The position numbers were made by a program, and so were the translations under genes. Below are positions 14,906 to 23,719 of a stretch of DNA of 64,000 bases, one piece after another. Source of the stretch: Pseudomonas viridiflava (GTDB taxonomy: Bacteria; Pseudomonadota; Gammaproteobacteria; Pseudomonadales; Pseudomonadaceae); contig NZ_UTIQ01000241.1 in NCBI RefSeq assembly GCF_900582625.1, positions 558,001-622,000 of the forward strand, in the 5' to 3' direction. The notes beneath the pieces are model-generated. The model ran no database searches. It saw nothing but the letters and a program-made list of their open reading frames with translations, and was not told where the DNA came from. Numbering within the stretch: the first letter of the stretch is position 1; the number at the start of each line of letters is the position of its first letter.

Positions 14906-17512
14906 TCAGCGGCAGGTCAACGGACCCACCAGACTGACTTCTTCATGGGTATCGGCCAGCGCGAACTCGGCTGTGCAGGCCTGACCATCGGGGCGCGTGA
15001 CCAGCAATTGGTTCTGCGCACTCAGCCCTTCGAAATACACCAGGCCGTCCCAGCCAACGAAGGCGCGCAGGCTGGTGCCTTCCACCTTTACTTCGCTGCC
15101 ACGGGCAATCACTTCGCCACGGCTGTCGATGAGCACAATGCTGGCAGCCACCACGCGGTGCAGGTCGAAGTTCAGCAGCGCACCGCTGCCCTGGTGCACG
15201 GCGATCTTGCTTTCCACCTGAGGCACGCGGAAATTCGCCGGCAGGCCGAGGGGGTCGATTTCGTACTGACCGCCGTAATAAGACGGCACCGAAGGCACCA
15301 GCAAATGGCCGTTCTTGTTGGTGTTGCCCATTAGCTGATGCTCGAAACTCACCGGCACATCGCTTACCCCGTTGGTGCTGATCAACACAAAGGCATCGTC
15401 AACGCGATTGCCGGGGAATACCTCGCCGTCCATGGCGATAAACGAGCCGGTGATATCTCCCCATTGAGTCAGGCGGCCGTCGTCGCGGTACACGCCGCCT
15501 TGCAGCTGGGCGTAGGGCGTGCGCCAGGTCAGGTCGGCCTGTTCGTAGGTGCCGCCGCCGGTGGCGTAGCCGAGGTTGTAGCCAACGCCACCACTGGGCG
15601 GCGGCGTGCGGCCGAAGTTCACCCGTTCGCGCAACTGGCCCTGGGTGTCGCGCTCGACGCTGGCGCTGAAGGTGGAGCGCACGTCGAACGGAATGATCAG
15701 TTGCATCACCGCCGAGTAACCCTCGCCGTCGAGGTCGCGGTTCATCGCGACATACATGCTGCTGTTGCCCCACAGGCTGCGCGACCACGACAGGTTGACC
15801 AGGCGCGTGCGCTGGCCGTCCATGGTTTCGCTGGCGAAGTAGCCGACGCCGACATTGCCGACGTTGCCGGGGCTGAAGGAGAAGGTGATCTGGTCACTGG
15901 ATTTGGCCAGCGTCAGCTCATCGCGCCCCAGCTCCAGCGCGCTGAGCATGCTCACGTCGACAAAGCCCTTGCTGCGCTCGACATGCTGGGCGCCGAAGCC
16001 AAAACGGTTGGAGTAATAGCTGTAACCGACGTTGGCTTGCTGGCCTTTGCTGCCCTCGTACTGGCTTTGCGCGAACGAGCTGCTGAGGGTGCCGAAATTG
16101 CCCAGGCCGACAGTGGCGCCGAGGCCGCCCAGGCGCAGCGCTTCGCCGAACTCGGCGTGGGTTTCAGCGGTGAAGAAATCGGTCACGCCGTAGCGGAACG
16201 TGCCGCTGGTGACCGACGCCCCGTAGGAGAAGTTCTTTAGCCCGTAGTCATCGCGCAATTTGCCGGCCGACACCGAGTAGTCGTAGAGGTCTTCCTGCAA
16301 CAGGGAGTTGGTGACGTAGAACGGCACGTCGGTCGCCACCTGCCGGCCGAGGGCGTCGGTGGTGACGACGGTGGCGTTACCGGCACCGCTGATATACGGC
16401 ACGTTGCTGACGGTGTACGGGCCGGGGTTGAGCTGGTCGCTGCTGACCTTGGCGTTGTTGATAAACAGGTCCACCGAGGTCGGCACGCTGGCCTCGCCGG
16501 TGAAACGCGGCAGTGGATACGTGATCAGGTCCGGGCGCAGGGCGAAGTTGCGCGAGATCTGCACGCCGCCGATGCGCACGGCACTGTTCCAGGTCAGCGC
16601 GCCGGTGATCAGATCGCCGGCGATGTAGCGCGTCATGGTTTCCTGGTTGTTGTAGCGCCAGTAGGTGTCGTAGCGCATGTAGCCGTCCTGGTCGGCGCCC
16701 AGTTCGTTGAAGCTGTGGCGGTACACGCCGGTGTTGCCGAACACGCCAGCGCTACCAAACACGCGCTGTTCAAGGAAGCTGCTGAGGTAATGGGCGCCAT
16801 CGTCGGTGTCGTTGTAATAGGCGTCGTAGTTGAACAGCAGCCCAAACGAGCTTTGCGCCGGCACCGAGGCGTAGACCGAGCGCGCGCCGACCTGCTGTTC
16901 GGGCAGCCAGTCGCTGGGCAGCACCAGTTTCAGGCGCTGCAGTTCTTGGTCGTAGGCGAACTGCAATCCGCTGATGCTATCGAGCGCCAGCTCGCCGGCA
17001 GCGCCCTCCGGCACCCGCACGCCGACGGCGCGCAGGTCTTCGCTGTCCACGAAGTAGCGTTCGCCACGTACGGTCACTTGCGCCACGCGGTCACTGGGCA
17101 ATTCATTCACCACCAATTCCAGAAACAAGGTGTATTCGCCGGCTGCGGCGTCCGCTGCCGCCGGTACGTCGGGCGTTGCCTCGGGCACTGCGCTGGGGCG
17201 CATTCGCGCGGGCGGCAAGCCGTCCAGCTCCGGAGCCGGCGCCGGCAACTGCGGCGCCCCGGCGGTTGCTGAAGGCGGCGTCGCGGCCACGGCGTCACGC
17301 AAGGGCATGGGCTCGTTTGCCGCGACCACCACTGTCGGCCCCGCCGTCGTTTGCTGAGGCGCGGCGGCCAAGGCGTCGCGCAAGGGCCACGGCATGGAGC
17401 TGGCCGCCTGCGCGCTGGGCAACCACACCGCCAGGCAGGTGAACAGCACATACGCACCACCGGCGCCGCCCATAAAGGGCGACGGCGTCGGCGCTTCCCT
17501 GACGCTCCGCAT
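14906..17512 (-). CDS. csuD: Outer-membrane usher of archaic chaperone-usher pilus (CsuD-like)
   Basis: 868 residues. After the signal peptide (VLFTCLAVWLPSAQA) comes an unusual Pro/Ala-rich stretch of about 90 residues containing two copies of a PLRDAxAAxP unit (about residues 43 and 72). Then follow the usher N-terminal domain (FLELVVNELPSDRVAQV), a large beta barrel with plug, and C-terminal beta domains ending in GQACTAEFALADTHEEVSLV. The usher assembles pilins handed over by the chaperone and exports the fibre. ATG 17512 lies 12 bases after the chaperone stop; ATG 17473 is an alternative start directly before the signal peptide. Confidence 0.93.
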   Translation of the reverse strand: MRSVREAPTPSPFMGGAGGAYVLFTCLAVWLPSAQAASSMPWPLRDALAAAPQQTTAGPTVVVAANEPMPLRDAVAATPPSATAGAPQLPAPAPELDGLPPARMRPSAVPEATPDVPAAADAAAGEYTLFLELVVNELPSDRVAQVTVRGERYFVDSEDLRAVGVRVPEGAAGELALDSISGLQFAYDQELQRLKLVLPSDWLPEQQVGARSVYASVPAQSSFGLLFNYDAYYNDTDDGAHYLSSFLEQRVFGSAGVFGNTGVYRHSFNELGADQDGYMRYDTYWRYNNQETMTRYIAGDLITGALTWNSAVRIGGVQISRNFALRPDLITYPLPRFTGEASVPTSVDLFINNAKVSSDQLNPGPYTVSNVPYISGAGNATVVTTDALGRQVATDVPFYVTNSLLQEDLYDYSVSAGKLRDDYGLKNFSYGASVTSGTFRYGVTDFFTAETHAEFGEALRLGGLGATVGLGNFGTLSSSFAQSQYEGSKGQQANVGYSYYSNRFGFGAQHVERSKGFVDVSMLSALELGRDELTLAKSSDQITFSFSPGNVGNVGVGYFASETMDGQRTRLVNLSWSRSLWGNSSMYVAMNRDLDGEGYSAVMQLIIPFDVRSTFSASVERDTQGQLRERVNFGRTPPPSGGVGYNLGYATGGGTYEQADLTWRTPYAQLQGGVYRDDGRLTQWGDITGSFIAMDGEVFPGNRVDDAFVLISTNGVSDVPVSFEHQLMGNTNKNGHLLVPSVPSYYGGQYEIDPLGLPANFRVPQVESKIAVHQGSGALLNFDLHRVVAASIVLIDSRGEVIARGSEVKVEGTSLRAFVGWDGLVYFEGLSAQNQLLVTRPDGQACTAEFALADTHEEVSLVGPLTCR

Positions 17513-17524
17513 CCGCTGTGCTGA

Positions 17525-18298
17525 CTATCGTTGCGGCGAAATCGGCTGGAGATCAGCCAGTTCGTTTATTCGGGCTTCCAACGCAAACGAGTCGCCCGCC
17601 ACGGCGGCTGGCAACTCCCAACGCATTCGCGCACCGGGCAATACGTAACCGAGCAAGCCTTCGGCGATTGCCGTGCGTTTTTCGCCCTGTTTTACCGACA
17701 CGCTCGCCAATCGTGCGTGGGCCGGTCCCTGATTGTTGAGTAGCAGGAAGCGCTTGCCGCCCTCGTTCTGCACCTGGAAACGCAGGTCGGGTTTGAGCAG
17801 TTGAATGCCCGGTTCCGGCTTGCTGGCAGCGCTGGCCAGGCTTACGCCATCGCCGAACACGAACAGCGGCACGGAATAGCGCATCTGGAATTTCACGCCG
17901 AGGGCGGCATCGGTTTTGGCGTCGGGCGGCAACAATTCATCCACCAGCACGCGGAAGGTTTGTTCAGTGGCAGCGGGCACCGGCTGCATTTTCATCAGGC
18001 GGATCATCTGCCGCTTGCCCGGCTCGATGGTCGCTACCGGTGGGCTGGCCACCACGGTGCGTTGTGCGCTGAGCTGGTCACCGTAGTCGGCCTGGCCCCA
18101 GGCCAATACCCGTATCTGCAGACTGATGGGCGCTTGCCCGCGGTTTTCCAGCCACAACGCGGCCGCTTTTTGCGTGCTCTCGATTTGCGGATTGATCGGC
18201 CAGATCAGCACCGAGCTGGCGGCCTCGACCAGCCCGCTGGCCAGCGCAAGCAGCAGCGCGGCAAGGGGCAGAATCCGGTAACGGCTCCATTCAGGCAT
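17525..18298 (-). CDS. csuC: Periplasmic pilus chaperone (CsuC-like, PapD fold)
   Basis: 257 residues with a signal peptide (LPLAALLLALASGLVEA) and two immunoglobulin-like domains. SSVLIWPINPQIE opens the first domain; PGKRQMIRLMK (around 99-109) is the G1-region block that donates a strand to pilins and carries the conserved basic anchors. The second domain contains LLLNNQGPAHARL. AAAAGGAG precedes ATG 18298. It lies between the third pilin (39 bases) and the usher (12 bases), matching Csu operon order. Confidence 0.93.
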   Translation of the reverse strand: MPEWSRYRILPLAALLLALASGLVEAASSVLIWPINPQIESTQKAAALWLENRGQAPISLQIRVLAWGQADYGDQLSAQRTVVASPPVATIEPGKRQMIRLMKMQPVPAATEQTFRVLVDELLPPDAKTDAALGVKFQMRYSVPLFVFGDGVSLASAASKPEPGIQLLKPDLRFQVQNEGGKRFLLLNNQGPAHARLASVSVKQGEKRTAIAEGLLGYVLPGARMRWELPAAVAGDSFALEARINELADLQPISPQR

Positions 18299-18337
18299 TG
18301 GCAGCTCCTTTTAGATTGTTGTCCGCGCTCGCTCAGC

Positions 18338-18907
18338 TCAGTAGGTGATGGTCACCGTCACCGTATCGCTGTAGATCCCGGCAGATGGCATTGGTGTAAC
18401 GGCGAACAACCGCGCGAATACCGGGTACGCCACGGTTGCGCTGCCGGCGGGGAAGGTCAGACTTTTCACCGTGCCGCCGTTGCTACCGTTTCCCCAAAGG
18501 GTAGTCCCTGTGTCCTGGTACAACTGGTAGCGCAGGGTTTCGGCGCCTTTGTTGAGGAAGCGACCGCTGGCGATGTTGCTGGTGTTAAGGCCGGCGCTGA
18601 TGCCGATGGTCAACGACGTGCCGGGCGTGCACTGGAGCAAAATCGAGCCAGCGCCGGTGGTGCTGGTCACATCGACATTGCTTGGCAGCAGGCTGACCTG
18701 GCCGAAATTGATGCTGCCAAAGGTGGTCACGTCCGCCCCGCCACTGCCCAGGATGCAGCCGTTGACGATGGCCGCCTTGACCAGAAAGTTCTTTTGAATG
18801 GGGGTGTCGTTGACATTGGTATCGGCGCAGCTGAAGGCGCTGAGCACCAGCAGCAAAGCACCGAGCAAACGGGCAAGCGTTGGCGCACGGAGGCGGTCCA
18901 CGCTCAT
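18338..18907 (-). CDS. csuB: Spore-coat-U pilin subunit (CsuB-like)
   Basis: 189 residues. The start is ATG 18907 (MSVDRLRAPTLARLL), which overlaps the TAA of the preceding pilin by one base (TAATG), showing tight coupling. A signal peptide is followed by a single SCPU domain: CILGSGGADVTTFGSINFGQ, a Cys in LLQCTPGTSLTIGISAGLN, LRYQLYQDTGTTLWGNG, and the C-terminal strand GIYSDTVTVTITY. It is a minor subunit of the Csu-type fibre, named by position. The frame stays open far upstream, but that extension lies inside the neighbouring gene. Confidence 0.86.
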   Translation of the reverse strand: MSVDRLRAPTLARLLGALLLVLSAFSCADTNVNDTPIQKNFLVKAAIVNGCILGSGGADVTTFGSINFGQVSLLPSNVDVTSTTGAGSILLQCTPGTSLTIGISAGLNTSNIASGRFLNKGAETLRYQLYQDTGTTLWGNGSNGGTVKSLTFPAGSATVAYPVFARLFAVTPMPSAGIYSDTVTVTITY

Positions 18908-19434
18908 TACCAACTCACAGTCACGGTGACGGTATCGGTGTAAGTGCCGGGGGTGGGCGCGGCTTGTTTGGGCACGCGGCCGAACACTTGCAGGTATTGG
19001 TCGGCGCCATTGCCCGTGCCGGTGACGCCGGTGGTGTTGTCCCAAATGACGCTGTACGCCGCCGAGGTGTAGAGGTTGTAGCTGATCTGCGCGGCGGCTG
19101 GCCCGGTCATGCGGCGCGCCGCCACGTTGCCGCTGCCGCCGGCACTGAGCAACACGCGGTACGGCGTGTTGAGCAAACAGTTCACCCGCAGCGAGCCATT
19201 GCCGACGCTGCTGCTGGCTGACACCAGAGTGTTGAGGGAAAAGTAGGTACCGAAATTCAGCGTTCCGAATTGCCCCAGCGTAGTGGGCGCGGTGCTGCCG
19301 GCGCTGCACGCGGGAAGAACCTCGGCGCTAAGACCGATGGTGGCGGACTTGGTGACAGCGAAAGCGCCAGTGCTGCCCAGCATTACGCTGAACAGCAATA
19401 GCCACCGGCAAGACGGATCACGTAGGCAACGCAT
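18907..19434 (-). CDS. csuA: Spore-coat-U pilin subunit (CsuA-like)
   Basis: 175 residues with a signal peptide (WLLLFSVMLGSTGAFA) and one SCPU domain (CSAGSTAPTTLGQFGTLNFG, then RVNCLLNTPYRVLLSAGG, ISYNLYTSAAYSVIWDN and the closing TYTDTVTVTVSW). CAGGA lies ahead of ATG 19434. It is the second pilin in the operon, 111 bases after the first. Its fold and its position between the major pilin and the CsuB-like gene support the minor pilin CsuA; exact subunit roles cannot be read from sequence. Confidence 0.86.
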   Translation of the reverse strand: MRCLRDPSCRWLLLFSVMLGSTGAFAVTKSATIGLSAEVLPACSAGSTAPTTLGQFGTLNFGTYFSLNTLVSASSSVGNGSLRVNCLLNTPYRVLLSAGGSGNVAARRMTGPAAAQISYNLYTSAAYSVIWDNTTGVTGTGNGADQYLQVFGRVPKQAAPTPGTYTDTVTVTVSW

Positions 19435-19545
19435 GGCAGATCCTGGCGTTGGGAAGCGTGGCAGTGGCGAACATCCGTGTTGGGCCGGTGAGCGGAGCCC
19501 TCGGGAAGGCGGCGACTTCAGCCCACTGCACGCGAACGTCCGGCG

Positions 19546-20082
19546 TTACCAGGTGATGGTCACTTGTACGGTGTCGGTGTAAGTACCGGTGGCCGGCGTG
19601 GTCTGGTTCGGCACACGGCCGTAAACCACCATGTCCTGATTCGCGCCGTTACCAACGCCTGCCAAGGCGGCGCCGCCATTGGTGCCATTGCCCCACGGCG
19701 TGGCGCGCGCGGCGTCCTGGTACAGGTTGTAAAGCACGTAATTGCCGCCACTGGCCATGCGCCGCTGGGTGCCGGTGCTGTTCAGGCCGGAGTTCAGGGC
19801 CACGCTGTAGTTGGTGGCGTTGGCGCATTCGATGCCGAACGAGCTGCCGGCACTGGCGCCCACCGACTGAGCGTCGATGTTGTTGGCCAAACTTGGGTAG
19901 GAGCCGAAGGTGATGCTGCCGAAGTTATTGGTGGTGGCGTTACTGGTGCCGTTATTCACGGTGCAGCCGGCGCCAATAATGATCTGGATGCCCAGTTGAC
20001 CCTGCACGGATCCTGCTGCATCCACCGTCAACGAGTACGGCACCAACAGCAAGGCAGGGAACAGCAGAAAGCGGCGTTTCAT
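19546..20082 (-). CDS. Major spore-coat-U pilin subunit (CsuA/B-like)
   Basis: 178 residues: a signal peptide (FLLFPALLLVPYSLTVDA), then a single SCPU domain with the Cys pair C-TVNNGTSN and GIECANATNY, the block LYNLYQDAARATPWGNG and the C-terminal strand GTYTDTVQVTITW. First in the six-gene operon, it has the best ribosome-binding site (AGGAG nine bases before ATG 20082), as expected for the abundant shaft subunit. The 111-base gap after it could allow differential expression. The assignment to CsuA/B is by order and similarity. Confidence 0.87.
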   Translation of the reverse strand: MKRRFLLFPALLLVPYSLTVDAAGSVQGQLGIQIIIGAGCTVNNGTSNATTNNFGSITFGSYPSLANNIDAQSVGASAGSSFGIECANATNYSVALNSGLNSTGTQRRMASGGNYVLYNLYQDAARATPWGNGTNGGAALAGVGNGANQDMVVYGRVPNQTTPATGTYTDTVQVTITW

Positions 20083-20501
20083 CTGTAAGAACTCCTACGA
20101 AATAGTCGCGTTTTCACGCTTAATTGCAACGTAGTAGAAATTCGGCCGCATTCAAAACAACTTTATGGCGTCAACTAACAAGCAAAACCGTGTCGGTAAA
20201 ATCTGTAGGAGCAGTAAGTAATTGTTCTTTGGAACAGGTCGTTAGTTTTGTAAGTGAAAGTAGTCGGTTGCTGTAGCCAATCACTTACAAAACAAACCGC
20301 GATTAAACCCCGAACAAACCCCGGCACGCGTTGTATTCCGAGGCTTAGAGAGGGGCTAACGGCAAATTGATATGTCAGATAAGCGCTTGTTGTCTCAACT
20401 GTTTTACAACATCGCCGTAGACGAGGCGGCAACATTCCTATAGGCCGCCATATAGCGATTGGCACTAACTTTTATTTCAACTTGGTTTTAAACCGAGCGA
20501 A
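20083..20501 (-). promoter_or_regulatory. Csu operon upstream region
   Basis: A 419-base gap between tesB and the first pilin gene, less GC-rich than its neighbours. It contains the long hairpin at 20241-20297 and a weaker inverted repeat, GGCGGC (20425-20430) with GCCGCC (20444-20449), close to the tesB end. The Csu promoter should lie here; a weak candidate on the minus strand is TTGCAA-N17-ACTATT, ending about 35 bases before the ATG. No regulator gene is present. Confidence 0.5.
20241..20297. repeat. Long hairpin with CTGTAGCCAAT loop
   Basis: GTTTTGTAAGTGA (20245-20257) and TCACTTACAAAAC (20281-20293) pair perfectly, extended by three more pairs after one mismatch. The 23-base loop runs into the stem with GTTGCTGTAGCCAAT. 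No U-tract follows on either strand. A second long hairpin with a closely similar loop but unrelated stem is at 37933-37990. Confidence 0.75.
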
Positions 20502-21371
20502 TTAGCGCCAGTCCTCGCGCACTCTTGTCAGCCCTTCCTGCGCAACAGACGCCACTAACTGACCCGCCCGGTTAAAGATACTGCCGCGCGCAAAACCGCG
20601 GCCATTGCCCGACCATGGACTGTCCATCGCATAGAGCAGCCAGTCATCCATGCGCAGGTCGGCGTGAAACCACAACGAATGGTCGAGGCTGGCCACCTGC
20701 ATAAACTTTTGAAACACCGACACACCGTGGGGCTGCATCGAGGTGGTGAGCAAGTTGAAGTCCGAGGCGTAACCGAGCAGGTATTTGTGCAGCTGGCGTT
20801 CATCCGGCAGGGTGCCGTCGGCGCGAAACCACACGTACTTGATCGGCTCGCGCACCACTGGCTCGAACGGATTGGCGATGGTCACCGGGCGAATTTCAAT
20901 GGGCTTTGGGCTGGTGGCGCGTTCGAGCATGCGCGGCGGAATGAACTCGGCGGCCAGGGCGGCCAGCTCGGTTTCCGACTTGAGTTCTTCCGGGCCGGGC
21001 ACGTCGGGCATTTGCAGCTGGTGGCTGAACCCTTCTTCGTCGGTCTGGAACGAGGCGCTGCAGGTGAAGATTGGCGCGCCTTTCTGAATGGCGGTGACGC
21101 GACGGGTGCTGAAACTGCCGCCGTCACGCACGCGGTCCACCAAGTACACCACCGGCAAGCTGGCATCGCCCGGGCGCAGGAAATAACCGTGCAAGGAATG
21201 CACATGGCGCTCGGCGTCCACGGTCTGGCTGGCGGCCGACACACATTGGCCCAACACCTGGCCGCCATAGAGTTGCCGAAAACCAAGGTCCTGGCTGACG
21301 CCACGGAACATATTTTCCTCGATCTGCTCCAGGCTCAGCAGGGCCACCAGATCATCGAGTAATTGGCTCAT
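20502..21371 (-). CDS. tesB: Acyl-CoA thioesterase II
   Basis: 289 residues, a double hot-dog protein of usual TesB length that hydrolyses medium and long acyl-CoA. MSQLLDDLVALLSLEQIEEN and FRQLYGGQVLGQC open the first hot dog; the second holds YASDFNLLTTSMQPHG and SLDHSLWFH, matching the catalytic Asp region and the His-containing helix. The residue aligned with the E. coli catalytic Thr appears to be Ser (ASLDHS). AGGAA precedes ATG 21371. It is a single-gene unit upstream of the Csu operon on the same strand, probably unrelated to it. Confidence 0.94.
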   Translation of the reverse strand: MSQLLDDLVALLSLEQIEENMFRGVSQDLGFRQLYGGQVLGQCVSAASQTVDAERHVHSLHGYFLRPGDASLPVVYLVDRVRDGGSFSTRRVTAIQKGAPIFTCSASFQTDEEGFSHQLQMPDVPGPEELKSETELAALAAEFIPPRMLERATSPKPIEIRPVTIANPFEPVVREPIKYVWFRADGTLPDERQLHKYLLGYASDFNLLTTSMQPHGVSVFQKFMQVASLDHSLWFHADLRMDDWLLYAMDSPWSGNGRGFARGSIFNRAGQLVASVAQEGLTRVREDWR

Positions 21372-21486
21372 CGGTCATTCCTCATCACGCATTATTCAGG
21401 CGGAGGGAATGGTAAAGGCTTTGCCGGCGGATGTCGGCTACTGGAGGAAAAAAGCCCGGTGGCCATTGGTCCAACCTCAGCGGCTA

Positions 21487-22056
21487 TTACGCCAACCAGG
21501 TTTGGCGGCCAATGCGATACAGCACATGCGCACGCAGCGGATGTCCCGCCGGCAGGTTGGGGTGCTGAAAGTCGTCCGCCGGATCACGCCGCATGCCGAT
21601 GCGCTCCATCACCCCGCGTGACGCGGCGTTTGCCGGCACGGTAAAGGCCACCACTTCCGGCAACTCCAAGCGCTCAAACGCGCAGGCCAGCGAGGCCCGC
21701 GCCGCCTCGCTGGCAAAGCCTTGGCGCCAGCTATCACGGGAAAGGCGCCAGCCTATTTCAATGGTCGGGCCATCCGCCCGGCAAAACGGCGCCTCGAAAC
21801 CCACCCGTCCCAAACCGGTAAAGCCGATAAACGCTCCGTTGTCCTTGCGCTCCAGCGCCCACAAGCCAAAACCATGCTCGGCAAAGTGCGCCCTCACCCG
21901 CGCCATCAACGCGGCGGCTTCGGCGGTGCTTTGCGTGGCGGGGAAAAACCGCATCACCTCGGCGTCGGCAACCATTTCGGCGAAAGGCCGCAAGTCGTCG
22001 TCGCGCCAGGTGCGCAGCAGCAAACGCTCGGTGTGCAATTCAATCGGTGCGCTCAT
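21487..22056 (-). CDS. GNAT acetyltransferase of RimJ/RimL type
   Basis: 189 residues from ATG 22056; AAGGAA is six bases upstream, better than the in-frame GTG 22071. The start IELHTERLLLRTWRDDDLRPF, then IGFTGLGRV, IGWRLSRDSWRQGFASEA (acetyl-CoA loop) and ANAASRGVMERIGM follow the order of RimJ/RimL-type N-acetyltransferases. Substrates of this subgroup range from ribosomal-protein termini to small amines and cannot be chosen here. It is divergent from the histone-deacetylase-like gene. Confidence 0.88.
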   Translation of the reverse strand: MSAPIELHTERLLLRTWRDDDLRPFAEMVADAEVMRFFPATQSTAEAAALMARVRAHFAEHGFGLWALERKDNGAFIGFTGLGRVGFEAPFCRADGPTIEIGWRLSRDSWRQGFASEAARASLACAFERLELPEVVAFTVPANAASRGVMERIGMRRDPADDFQHPNLPAGHPLRAHVLYRIGRQTWLA

Positions 22057-22137
22057 GCAAGGTTCCTTCACAGTGCTCGGCTTGAGGTCACCCGGTGGGC
22101 CGGGGATACTGGCGACCTCTTCTTATCGGTTCAATGT

Positions 22138-23052
22138 ATGCGTGTGCCCCTGGTCTATCACGACGACTACAGTCCGCCCTTCCCGGCCAACCATCGTTTT
22201 CCGATGGAGAAATTTCGTCTGTTGCGTGACCACTTGATAGACAGCGGCTTGACCACAGACGCGCAACTTTTTCGCCCCGACATCTGCCCCGCCGACGTCC
22301 TCGCCCTGGCCCACGAGCCGAGTTACATCGAACGTTTTCTCAGCGGCAACCTCAGCCACGACGAACAACGACGCCTCGGCCTGCCCTGGAGCGAGGCGAT
22401 TGCGCGGCGCACCGTGCGGGCGGTCGGCGGCTCATTGCTGACCGCCGAACTGGCCCTGCAACACGGCCTGGCCTGTCACTTGGCCGGCGGCACGCACCAC
22501 GCCCATTACGACCACGCCGCCGGTTTCTGCATCTTCAACGACCTGGCCATCATCAGCCGCTACCTGCTCGAAGCCGGGCGAGTGAACTGCGTGCTGATCT
22601 TCGACTGCGATGTTCATCAGGGCGACGGCACCGCGCGCATTCTGGCCGACACGCCTGAAGCCGTGACGGTGTCGCTGCACTGCGAAAAGAACTTTCCCGC
22701 CCGAAAAGCTCAAAGCGATTGGGACATCCCATTGCCTATGGGCATGGGCGACGACGAGTACCTACAAGTAGTCGACGACACGCTCAATTATCTGCTGCCG
22801 CTGTATCAGCCCGATCTGGTGCTGTACGACGCCGGGGTCGACGTGCACAAAGACGACGCCCTCGGTTATTTGCAGCTCACCGACGCGGGCGTGGCCGCGC
22901 GTGACGAGCGCGTGATTCGGCACTGCCTGAGCCGGAACATCCCGGTGATGGGCGTGATCGGCGGCGGCTACGACAAAGACCGCGTGGCGCTGGCACAGCG
23001 TCATGGAATTCTTCACCACAGCGCGCAACGGGTCTGGCAAAGCCAAACCTGA
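22138..23052 (+). CDS. Histone-deacetylase-family zinc amidohydrolase
   Basis: 304 residues from ATG 22138. The catalytic pair H120-H121 is in GGTHHAHYD, zinc ligands D158 and H160 are in DCDVHQGD, and the third zinc Asp is in DAGVDVHKDD near residue 244; GGGYDKD closes the active site. Bacterial members deacetylate polyamines, acetoin-pathway or other small acetyl amides. The short form with YHDDYSPPFPANHRFPMEK at the N-terminus is common in Pseudomonas without a known substrate. The start region has a poor Shine-Dalgarno. It is followed 26 bases later by a HlyIII gene. Confidence 0.92.
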   Translation: MRVPLVYHDDYSPPFPANHRFPMEKFRLLRDHLIDSGLTTDAQLFRPDICPADVLALAHEPSYIERFLSGNLSHDEQRRLGLPWSEAIARRTVRAVGGSLLTAELALQHGLACHLAGGTHHAHYDHAAGFCIFNDLAIISRYLLEAGRVNCVLIFDCDVHQGDGTARILADTPEAVTVSLHCEKNFPARKAQSDWDIPLPMGMGDDEYLQVVDDTLNYLLPLYQPDLVLYDAGVDVHKDDALGYLQLTDAGVAARDERVIRHCLSRNIPVMGVIGGGYDKDRVALAQRHGILHHSAQRVWQSQT

Positions 23053-23078
23053 TCGCGCCTCAAGGCACTTTCGACACC

Positions 23079-23696
23079 ATGTACTACGGAGAAAAATTCA
23101 ACGCCTGGACCCACCTGGTCGGCGCTGTGCTGGCCGCTATCGGCGCGGTGTGGCTGCTGGTATTGGCGAGCTTCACGGGCGATGTGTGGAAAATCGTCGG
23201 CGTCGCCATTTACGGCGTCACCCTGGTGCTGCTCTACAGCATTTCGACCCTCTACCACAGCGTGCGCGGCCCGGCGAAACGGCTGCTGCAAAAGCTCGAT
23301 CACCTGTCCATCTACCTGCTGATTGCCGGCAGCTACACACCGTTCTGCCTCATTACCTTGCGCGGGCCGTGGGGGTGGACGTTGTTCGGCATCGTCTGGG
23401 GGCTGGCCGTCATCGGCATGTTGCAGGAAATCAAACCGCGCTCCGAAGCGCGCGTGTTGTCGTTGATCATCTACGCCGTGATGGGCTGGATTGTGCTTAT
23501 CGCCGTCAAGCCGCTGATTGCTGCGCTGGGCCTGACCGGCTTCAAGTGGCTGGCTGCCGGCGGCGTGCTGTACACGGTGGGCATCATCTTCTTCGCCTTC
23601 GACAGCCGCTTCCGCCACTGGCATGGCATCTGGCATTTGTTCGTGATTGCCGGGAGCTTGCTGCACTTTGTGGCGATTCTGTTTTATGTGCTCTGA
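23079..23696 (+). CDS. Hemolysin III / YqfA-type PAQR membrane protein
   Basis: 205 residues with seven predicted membrane helices. The PAQR hallmarks are present: EKFNAWTHLVGAVLA, SISTLYHS in the second helix, LDHLSIYLLIAGSYTPFCL, and the C-terminal HWHGIWHLFVIAGSLLHF carrying paired metal-ligand His. The family is an integral membrane hydrolase-like group; bacterial function is poorly defined despite the hemolysin name. It is probably co-transcribed with the gene before it. A REP cluster follows the stop. Confidence 0.93.
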   Translation: MYYGEKFNAWTHLVGAVLAAIGAVWLLVLASFTGDVWKIVGVAIYGVTLVLLYSISTLYHSVRGPAKRLLQKLDHLSIYLLIAGSYTPFCLITLRGPWGWTLFGIVWGLAVIGMLQEIKPRSEARVLSLIIYAVMGWIVLIAVKPLIAALGLTGFKWLAAGGVLYTVGIIFFAFDSRFRHWHGIWHLFVIAGSLLHFVAILFYVL

Positions 23697-23719
23697 GCGG
23701 CGAATTGCCGTTGCCAGCA

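Noticed and set aside
20166..20200. Possible sigma-54 site on the minus strand in front of the pilus operon (ACACGGTTTTGC)
   Set aside because: The GG of the -24 element is missing and the spacing is wrong.
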